Positions 1 through 4,956 of a DNA stretch of 19,226 nucleotides are shown here, piece by piece. The first letter of the stretch is position 1; every line of letters begins with the position of its first letter. Origin of the DNA: Rhodospirillaceae bacterium (GTDB taxonomy: Bacteria; Pseudomonadota; Alphaproteobacteria; UBA8366; GCA-2717185); the NCBI GenBank assembly GCA_002717185.1, contig PBDC01000090.1, positions 1 to 19,226 of the forward strand, written 5' to 3'. The position numbers and the translations under genes are program-made. The notes below the pieces were generated by a model. That model was not told the origin of the DNA. It saw only the letters and a list, made by a program, of their open reading frames with translations, and did not search any database.

Positions 1-200
1 GCTGTGTTGTAAAAATTCTCTAGCCGGTCAGACGCCTCCGCGGCGGCCTCGTATCCACCGATTTCCGCCTCTCGGTTTAAGTGCGTGATCACAGTGTCGA
101 GGACAGGTTTCGGTGGTAGGGCAGCTCCGGCGTTATTGAAATGGGCCTGATTTCCGCAACCTGGTGTTTCAGAACGCAGCCGTGCAACGTCAATACTCAT
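1..200 (-). CDS. Class V aminotransferase-fold PLP enzyme, N-terminal part (cut by window edge)
   Basis: Reading the minus strand from the ATG at 200-198 gives 66 codons open to the window edge. The protein begins MSIDVARLRSETPGC and carries FNNAGAALPP at residues 21-30, then a helix ending in GGYEAAAEA. This N-terminal pattern is typical of class V aminotransferase-fold (cysteine desulfurase/isopenicillin-N-epimerase-like) PLP enzymes. The PLP-binding lysine and the rest of the fold lie outside the window, so the reaction cannot be named. A good Shine-Dalgarno (AAGGAGA on the minus strand, 206-212) sits five bases before the ATG and fixes the start. The gene diverges from tRNA-Val; the two share the 108-base region 201-308. 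The family is fairly sure, the substrate unknown. Confidence 0.8.
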   Translation of the reverse strand, partial: MSIDVARLRSETPGCGNQAHFNNAGAALPPKPVLDTVITHLNREAEIGGYEAAAEASDRLENFYNT

Positions 201-268
201 GGCAGTCTCCTTGTCTCTCCCTGCTGCGCGTAGCGCGGGGCCCCAGGTGAATTGGGACGGGGCTAGTC

Positions 269-296
269 TTGCATTAACGTCCTAAATGAATATAAC
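269..296 (+). promoter_or_regulatory. Candidate sigma-70-type promoter for tRNA-Val
   Basis: TTGCAT (269-274) and TATAAC (291-296) are separated by 16 bases, and the predicted start would fall a few bases before the mature tRNA end at 309. The -35 matches TTGACA at four positions and the -10 matches TATAAT at five. Spacing and location fit a short-leader tRNA promoter. This rests on pattern matching only. Confidence 0.45.
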
Positions 297-310
297 CCCA
301 TTTCATGGGG
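296..310. repeat. Perfect inverted repeat between tRNA promoter and tRNA 5' end
   Basis: CCCCA (296-300) and TGGGG (306-310) are perfect inverted copies around TTTCA. The right arm includes the first two bases of the mature tRNA acceptor stem (309-310) and the left arm touches the -10 element. In the precursor RNA it could compete with acceptor-stem pairing or mark the 5' processing site; in DNA it could be a protein site. With five-base arms, chance is possible. Confidence 0.35.
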
Positions 311-383
311 GCGCGTAGCTCAGCGGGAGAGCACTACGTTGACATCGTAGGGGTCGCTGGTTCAATCCCAGCCGCGCCCACCA
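309..383 (+). tRNA. tRNA-Val (anticodon GAC), CCA encoded
   Basis: A complete cloverleaf can be folded by eye. The acceptor stem is 309-315 (GGGCGCG) with 373-379 (CGCGCCC), and the D stem is GCTC 318-321 with GAGC 329-332. The anticodon stem is CTACG 334-338 with CGTAG 346-350, around the loop TTGACAT. The T stem is GCTGG 356-360 with CCAGC 368-372, around TTCAATC. All stems are perfectly paired. The anticodon GAC (341-343) reads valine codons GUC and GUU. The discriminator is A380 and the CCA tail is encoded at 381-383. A T-rich run (384-400) follows and may end transcription. It lies divergent to the aminotransferase gene. Confidence 0.96.
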
Positions 384-722
384 TTTTCTTAATATTTTTC
401 AATATCTTAGAAATCGATCCGCCCTAACTTATCTCTCGGTTCGATCTCTTGGCATGATAGTGCAGCATTAATGTAGATCAACAGATGGCTATCCAAAGAC
501 ACCGATGCGTTAACTGGCATGCCGGAGTACGCTAGGCCGGCCAAAAGTCTATTAACAAGAGGTCTAAAATTACAAGCGATACGGAACGTTGGCGGTGACC
601 AACAGTTGGCGTTGTCACCGACCGAAATCCTGAGCGGCATCGGTTGACAGGATGGGGGTGCAACCGCAACTTAGAACCCTGACCTAAAATATAAATTAAC
701 ACTTCACAGGAGGAACAAAGAG
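384..722. other. Intergenic region between tRNA-Val and first SDR gene
   Basis: I see no convincing gene here in 339 bases. The only longer minus-strand frame (640-407, 77 codons) has no ribosome binding site and a composition that resembles no family. Contents are a weak AT hairpin just after the tRNA (392-405, ATATT/AATAT), a nested dyad at 593-620, a consensus -35 hexamer TTGACA at 644-649 without a good -10 at normal spacing, and a strong Shine-Dalgarno AGGAGG at 708-713 nine bases before the SDR ATG. The long leader leaves room for a regulator site upstream of the SDR gene. Confidence 0.6.
593..620. promoter_or_regulatory. Nested dyad, candidate operator or RNA hairpin upstream of SDR gene
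   Basis: CGGTGAC (593-599) and GTCACCG (614-620) are perfect seven-base inverted arms. Within them CCAA (599-602) and TTGG (606-609) form a second, slightly offset dyad around CAG. The element lies just upstream of the TTGACA hexamer at 644-649 and about 100 bases before the SDR start, where an activator or repressor of the SDR gene could bind. There is no T-run after it, so it is not an intrinsic terminator. Confidence 0.35.
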
Positions 723-1643
723 ATGGGTATGCTGGATGGTCGCGTGGCGATGGTAACAGGCGGCGGCCGTGGCGTCGGCGCGGAGGTCGCCAAGATGTTC
801 GCGGCGAACGGGGCCAAGGTGCTGATCAATGACCCAGGCGTTGGCGGCGGGGGCGAAGGTGGTGAGCAGGGTCCTGCGGAAGAGATCGCCAACGCCATCA
901 AGGCGGGTGGCGGTGAGGCTGCGCCGAATTTTGGCTCGGTTGCAAGCTATGAGGATTGCCTTGGAATGGTGCAGCAGGCGCGTGATGAGCTTGGAGGATT
1001 GCATATAATCTTTAACCCGGCTGGCATCCTGCGTGACCGTATGTTCCACAAAATGTCGCCGGACGACTGGCAAGATGTCATCGATGTCCATCTGACTGGC
1101 CACTTCAACGTCAACCGGGCGGCGATCAATCTTTTCCGCGAGCAGGAATATGGCCGTATAATCATGTGCAGCTCGACTTCGGGCCTGCTCGGCAATATTG
1201 GTCAGGCGAACTATGGAGCGGCGAAGATGGGCATCGTCGGCCTGTCACGCATTGTGGCCATGGAAAGCAAGAATAAAAATGTGACCAGCAATGTGATCTG
1301 CCCCTCGGCTGATACGCGAATGACGCGCTCGGTACCGACACCGAAAGATCCGGATGCGGCGAAGATGCGTGAAGAGCGCCTCACGCGCAGCCCGGCCGAC
1401 GCGATCGCACCGTTGATCACTTTCCTCGCCTCGGAAGGTGCCGGACACGTGACCGGTCAAATTTTCCACCAACGTGGCGGTGAACTGTCGCTTTACGGTC
1501 AGCCGCGGCCGACCCGCATGGTGCATCACGACGGTGGCTGGACGCCGGAGCTAATCGCGGAGAGCGCGATGCCTGCCTTAGAACCGCAATTCTTCGATAT
1601 CGCGAATTCGCGTGCGGTTCATCCAGGTCTGCCGATGAACTAG
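723..1643 (+). CDS. SDR oxidoreductase resembling the 3-hydroxyacyl-CoA dehydrogenase part of MFE-2
   Basis: A 306-residue short-chain dehydrogenase/reductase, presumably cytosolic and NAD(P)-dependent. Visible motifs are the cofactor loop TGGGRGVG (12-19), NPAG (98-101, usually NNAG), catalytic Ser151 and the Tyr164/Lys168 pair in YGAAK. The stretch GILRDRMFHK, the run YGRIIM-SSTSG and GQANYGAAK closely match the (3R)-hydroxyacyl-CoA dehydrogenase domain of peroxisomal multifunctional enzyme 2. Length also fits that domain, with no hydratase or SCP2 part. It may therefore oxidise a 3-hydroxyacyl-CoA or a related secondary alcohol. The start is fixed by AGGAGG nine bases upstream; Met3 is an alternative. 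It is transcribed alone and ends at a strong terminator. The fold is certain, the substrate inferred. Confidence 0.88.
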   Translation: MGMLDGRVAMVTGGGRGVGAEVAKMFAANGAKVLINDPGVGGGGEGGEQGPAEEIANAIKAGGGEAAPNFGSVASYEDCLGMVQQARDELGGLHIIFNPAGILRDRMFHKMSPDDWQDVIDVHLTGHFNVNRAAINLFREQEYGRIIMCSSTSGLLGNIGQANYGAAKMGIVGLSRIVAMESKNKNVTSNVICPSADTRMTRSVPTPKDPDAAKMREERLTRSPADAIAPLITFLASEGAGHVTGQIFHQRGGELSLYGQPRPTRMVHHDGGWTPELIAESAMPALEPQFFDIANSRAVHPGLPMN

Positions 1644-1660
1644 GCAGAATCTGACAAAGG

Positions 1661-1692
1661 AAAAAGGCCGGTTCGGTGACCGGCCTTTTTTT
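1661..1692. terminator. Bidirectional intrinsic terminator
   Basis: GGCCGGT (1666-1672) pairs perfectly with ACCGGCC (1679-1685) around a six-base loop. Five A precede the stem and seven T follow it, so it works as a rho-independent terminator on both strands. It sits between the stop of the plus-strand SDR (1643) and the stop of the minus-strand racemase-like gene (1699), serving both convergent genes. Confidence 0.93.
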
Positions 1693-1698
1693 ATTCTT

Positions 1699-2355
1699 CT
1701 AACCGTTAAGTAGTCTGCGTAGTTTTCGCACGGCACTGCCGGGGCTTGTCAGAACCGGTTTGTCATATTTTTCTTCCACCGCTAGTCGGGCCTGAGCGGT
1801 GGAAAACTGCGCCAAAAGCAGGACATCGGTCTCGGCAAATTGTTCGGCAGCATCGGCGACCAATTGGTTGTGGGTTTCGGCATCGCCGTCACTAAGGGAG
1901 GCCATCGCATTCGGCGCGAAGGCGGTCTCCAATCTCGCTGAAGAACAGGCAGCTGCGGCCATTTCCTCGAACTCCCGCGTCATTGACGGGATGCTGGGCT
2001 GAAATGTGGTGATCATGCCGATCCTATCACCCATGCCTATCGCTTCTTCGAACATGGCCTCATTGGGTTTGAGTATGGGAAGTGATGTGTGTGCTGCTGT
2101 TGCTGCTTCAATCGCGGTGCCAAATGCAGAGCAAGTAAACAGGATACCGTCGGCACCGGTATCGACCGCGTAGTCGGCAAGTCGTTTGAAGCGGCCTATC
2201 ATAGTGCTGTCGATTTCACCGGCAGTTTGCAAATCGCTGGACAAGGAGTCTTCGAGCAGGCTGTAGACCTCCGCCTCGGGCCAATCCGACTGGAAGGTCT
2301 CAACTACTGGTTCGATTGCGACGTGGACGACATGGATTAGGGAGATACGGGGCAT
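1699..2355 (-). CDS. Asp/Glu racemase superfamily protein with a single catalytic-type cysteine
   Basis: A 218-residue protein of the aspartate/glutamate racemase superfamily (hydantoin racemase, maleate isomerase and arylmalonate decarboxylase relatives), presumably cytosolic. The first half ends in GILFTCSAFG (70-79), with Cys75 at the position of the first catalytic cysteine. A second beta-alpha unit begins GDRIGMITTF (109-118). Where two-cysteine racemases have a GC motif in the C-terminal half, this protein reads LLLAQFSTA (179-187), with Gln183 in place of cysteine. A two-base racemase mechanism is thus unlikely; decarboxylation, isomerisation or C-C lyase chemistry on a small acid is possible. 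Length is near the family norm. The start ATG has only a weak purine-rich site (GAGAAAAGA). It diverges from the DehI-like operon, suggesting shared regulation. Confidence 0.8.
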   Translation of the reverse strand: MPRISLIHVVHVAIEPVVETFQSDWPEAEVYSLLEDSLSSDLQTAGEIDSTMIGRFKRLADYAVDTGADGILFTCSAFGTAIEAATAAHTSLPILKPNEAMFEEAIGMGDRIGMITTFQPSIPSMTREFEEMAAAACSSARLETAFAPNAMASLSDGDAETHNQLVADAAEQFAETDVLLLAQFSTAQARLAVEEKYDKPVLTSPGSAVRKLRRLLNG

Positions 2356-2438
2356 GGTCTTTTCTCGTCATGGCTTGTAGTCGCATACTGCCGTTGAAGG
2401 CGAACAATTTCCACAGCCTAGTATCGAGAACGAGACCA
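2355..2438. promoter_or_regulatory. Divergent control region with mirror-image flanks
   Basis: Only 84 bases separate the racemase-like start (2355) and the DehI-like start (2440). TGGTCT (2355-2360) followed by TTCTCG is mirrored by CGAGAA (2425-2430) and AGACCA (2433-2438). Thus both genes begin behind almost the same purine-rich leader, read on opposite strands. The arms could be similar ribosome binding regions or one symmetric regulator site. No strong -35/-10 pair is evident on either strand; TTGAAG (2394-2399) with TAGTAT (2419-2424) at 19 bases is weak. Confidence 0.35.
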
Positions 2439-2439
2439 A

Positions 2440-3285
2440 ATGAACACACCGGTTCTGACGACAATGGCCGAACTGCCTGAAATAGAGGTGGCTGGCGAAC
2501 TTGCTCGTATCTATGAGGAAATACGTATTTATTGCGGTGTGCCCTATGTTTCGTCACTGCAACGGCACGTCGCGACAATGCCCGGTTGCCTGGAATACGC
2601 TTGGGCCGTCTGCCGGCCAGCTTTCTTGGATGGCACAATCCCGGAAACCGCTTGGCAGCGAGTAAAAATGGTCGACATCGCACCTTTTCCAAAATTTTCA
2701 GAAGCCGCATTGCGTCTCCTTGGGGTCGACATCGCAGGCGTAAAGGCTATCCGGAATATCTGTGATAATTTTGTGCGGGTCTCGCCCATCAATCTGCTGT
2801 TTGCTGGGATCGTAGAACGGTTGATCGGTGGCGCTGTGCCGGGCGGCGAGGATACGCCAGCGGCACCTTGGACACCTCCAGACATGCTTGTCCCGATGCC
2901 AGCGATGGTTAATGTTGCTGCTGCGCCGCCAGATGTAGCTGCGGTCCTGATGCAGTTGAAGACGGAGATTGGCGGTAAACCTTTCGTGCCGGGGCTTTAC
3001 CGCTTGTTGGCGGACTGGCCGGCATACTTGGCGCATGGTGCTACGTTGATCGCACCGTTACTCCACAATGAAGCGGAAAAGCGGGCGCGGGCGTCGATTG
3101 CGGAGGAGATTATTGCTGCTGCGGATGATATCATCGCGACGTTGCCACCAGCGCCAACTGAGTACGCGCGGCCAACAGTAGTGCAGGGGCAAGCGATCGT
3201 TTCAGCGATCCGCACCTACCGTGTTACCAGTCCGGAGATGGTTGTATTTGGGACCTTGTTGCGTGATGCGTTGCCAGTAGACTGA
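2440..3285 (+). CDS. DehI-like (halocarboxylic acid dehalogenase family) protein, probably without the catalytic Asp
   Basis: A 281-residue, mostly helical protein with an internal duplication. GVPYVSSLQRHVATMPG (33-49) corresponds to GKPFVPGLYRLLADWP (179-194), each followed by a helix ending in a conserved proline (P60 and P206). This two-repeat layout, length and the ATMPG/ADWP pattern match group I 2-haloacid dehalogenase DehI. In Pseudomonas putida DehI the hydrolytic residue is, from memory, Asp189, three residues before a LANWP motif. Aligned on WP, this protein has Leu186 there, so canonical dehalogenation is doubtful. It may be a fold relative acting on another small acid. First gene of a plus-strand operon, 23 bases before the dioxygenase; the start has a weak GAGA site. 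Family likely, function unknown. Confidence 0.72.
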   Translation: MNTPVLTTMAELPEIEVAGELARIYEEIRIYCGVPYVSSLQRHVATMPGCLEYAWAVCRPAFLDGTIPETAWQRVKMVDIAPFPKFSEAALRLLGVDIAGVKAIRNICDNFVRVSPINLLFAGIVERLIGGAVPGGEDTPAAPWTPPDMLVPMPAMVNVAAAPPDVAAVLMQLKTEIGGKPFVPGLYRLLADWPAYLAHGATLIAPLLHNEAEKRARASIAEEIIAAADDIIATLPPAPTEYARPTVVQGQAIVSAIRTYRVTSPEMVVFGTLLRDALPVD

Positions 3286-3308
3286 AAGAAAAACTTAAAG
3301 GAGGTTCC

Positions 3309-4172
3309 ATGTCTGGAATGCCTACTATTGTTCCGACCGGTGGCGCATTGGGCGCTGACATCGAAGCGGTTGACCTGCGGACGATCGACGATACCGTCTT
3401 TAAGGTGATCGAGGATGCCTGGCACGACAATCTAGTGTTACGGTTTCGCGGGCAAGAGTTGGATGATGACAGTCTCGCAGAGTTCAGCGCTAGGTTCGGT
3501 AAACTTGATATGGCGCCGACTGGACGTGGCGGCACACCTTACGATTTGGCGCGGCCTGAAATTACGGTACTGTCCAATATCGTAGAGAACGGCAAGGAAC
3601 TCGGCGCGCTGGGCAACTCGGAGCTCGTTTGGCACCAGGACATGACCTACAACGACGTTCCACCAAAAGCGAGCTTGCTGCATGCGCGCGAGGTGCCGAA
3701 TACGGGTGGCGATACTTCGTTCTATAACATGTACAAGGCTTACGAGACGTTGCCAGATGACCTGCTCAGGCGGATCCAGGGTTTGGTGTGCAAGCACGAT
3801 GCGACGCGTAACTCCTCTGGTGAGCTGCGTCATGGGTATGACGAAACCTATAGCCATGAAGAGCGGCCAGGCGCTGTTCATCCGTTAGTAATACGACACC
3901 CGGCAACGGGGAAGCCAGCTCTCTTCCTCGGTCGCCGACCAAATGCCTATGTACCAGGTATGTCTCCCGAAGAAGGCGAAGCTCTGCTCGATGCGCTGTG
4001 GGAACACATCAACACGGGCCCCCATCATTGGACGCAGGAATGGCGGGTTGGCGATTTGGTGATTTGGGACAATCGCTGCGCTTTGCATCGCCGTAACGCG
4101 CTTGATCCTTCGACCCGCCGGCACATGCACCGCACTCAAGTACAGGACGATGCGCGTCCCGTGGCAGCCTAG
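3309..4172 (+). CDS. TauD/TfdA-family Fe(II)/2-oxoglutarate-dependent dioxygenase
   Basis: A 287-residue cytosolic non-haem iron dioxygenase. The metal-binding facial triad is visible: His109 and Asp111 (WHQDMTY) and distal His260 (WDNRCALHRR). Arg271 and Arg275, at +11 and +15 from the distal histidine, match the residues that bind 2-oxoglutarate in TauD. Thr132 in TGGDTSF is the usual co-substrate contact. The family hydroxylates next to a heteroatom, releasing sulfite from taurine (TauD) or cleaving aryloxyalkanoate ethers (TfdA); WDNRC.LHRR is also common in TfdA-type proteins. The substrate here is unknown, but an ether or substituted carboxylic acid fits the neighbours. AAGGAGG ends four bases before the ATG, close spacing; the ATG at 3318 is an alternative start. 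It is followed after 18 bases by an SDR gene. Confidence 0.9.
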   Translation: MSGMPTIVPTGGALGADIEAVDLRTIDDTVFKVIEDAWHDNLVLRFRGQELDDDSLAEFSARFGKLDMAPTGRGGTPYDLARPEITVLSNIVENGKELGALGNSELVWHQDMTYNDVPPKASLLHAREVPNTGGDTSFYNMYKAYETLPDDLLRRIQGLVCKHDATRNSSGELRHGYDETYSHEERPGAVHPLVIRHPATGKPALFLGRRPNAYVPGMSPEEGEALLDALWEHINTGPHHWTQEWRVGDLVIWDNRCALHRRNALDPSTRRHMHRTQVQDDARPVAA

Positions 4173-4190
4173 ACTAGCTGAGTTGGTTCG

Positions 4191-4931
4191 ATGCGCTTTG
4201 AGAATAAGGTCGCGATGGTCACTGGGGCAGGGCATGGCATTGGTGCGGCGGTCGCTTCGCGTCTTAGCGCTGAAGGAGCAATGGTTCTCGTTTGCGATAT
4301 CGATGCAGACCGAGCGAACGAGAGTGCCTCTGAGATTGGTGGCAAAGCCTGTGTCATTGATGTAGCGCGTCGCGAAGATGTGCAGCGCGCAGTTGACGAG
4401 GCGGTGTCGCGCTGGTCACGGCTCGACATTTTGGTTTGCAGCGCTGGTGTGATGGACCGTGAACCGTTCCTAGAGGCCACCGACGATCACTGGAAGAAGG
4501 TTTTTGGTATTAATCTTCGCGGGACTTTTCTTTGCGGTCAGATTGCGGCGCGACAGATGTCAGAACAGGGAGATGGCGGCAGAATTGTGAATGTCGCGTC
4601 GAATTCTGGCGCGTTCGGTGGCCGTGGCCGAGCGGCGTATGGCGCCAGTAAAGCCGGAGTGATCAACCTAACCCAGACGATGGCGATTGAGCTTGCCGAG
4701 CACGGTATATTGGTCAACGCGGTCGGACCCGGACCGACTTTGACGCGACCCAAAGTCCAGGGTGAGTTGATGGCCAGCGCGCAGAATCGCATGCCGCTTA
4801 AGCGCTACGGAACGACGGAGGAGATCGCTTCAGTCGCCGCCTTTCTCGCTTCCAATGAATGTAGTTTCACGACCGGTCACGTGTTCTATGCCGATGGCGG
4901 TTTTACGATCGCCGGTATCATGGAAGGTTGA
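4191..4931 (+). CDS. Classical SDR family oxidoreductase
   Basis: A 246-residue classical short-chain dehydrogenase. TGAGHGIG (11-18) binds the dinucleotide, and Asp36 at the end of beta-2 (VCDID) favours NAD over NADP. CSAG (83-86) replaces NNAG. The tetrad is Asn108, Ser137, Tyr150 and Lys154 (YGASK). The C-terminal TGHVFYADGG is the usual substrate-loop end. Likely role: oxidation of a secondary alcohol, or reduction of the matching ketone, produced by the upstream dioxygenase. It follows the dioxygenase by 18 bases and precedes the molybdenum enzyme by 25. No clear Shine-Dalgarno precedes the ATG, so it may depend on translation of the upstream gene. Substrate not readable. Confidence 0.9.
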   Translation: MRFENKVAMVTGAGHGIGAAVASRLSAEGAMVLVCDIDADRANESASEIGGKACVIDVARREDVQRAVDEAVSRWSRLDILVCSAGVMDREPFLEATDDHWKKVFGINLRGTFLCGQIAARQMSEQGDGGRIVNVASNSGAFGGRGRAAYGASKAGVINLTQTMAIELAEHGILVNAVGPGPTLTRPKVQGELMASAQNRMPLKRYGTTEEIASVAAFLASNECSFTTGHVFYADGGFTIAGIMEG

Positions 4932-4956
4932 GCCGGCAGCAACAGGGACCCACGCC

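Noticed and set aside
407..640. 77-codon minus-strand frame between tRNA-Val and the SDR gene
   Set aside because: No Shine-Dalgarno, no family resemblance and irregular composition; looks like chance.
2440..3285. Naming the gene as a 2-haloacid dehalogenase
   Set aside because: Fold and repeats match DehI but the catalytic aspartate position appears to be leucine.
4855..4956. Upstream extension of the molybdenum hydroxylase gene
   Set aside because: These 34 codons overlap the end of the SDR gene in another phase and precede the family-typical N-terminus; ATG at 4957 fits better.
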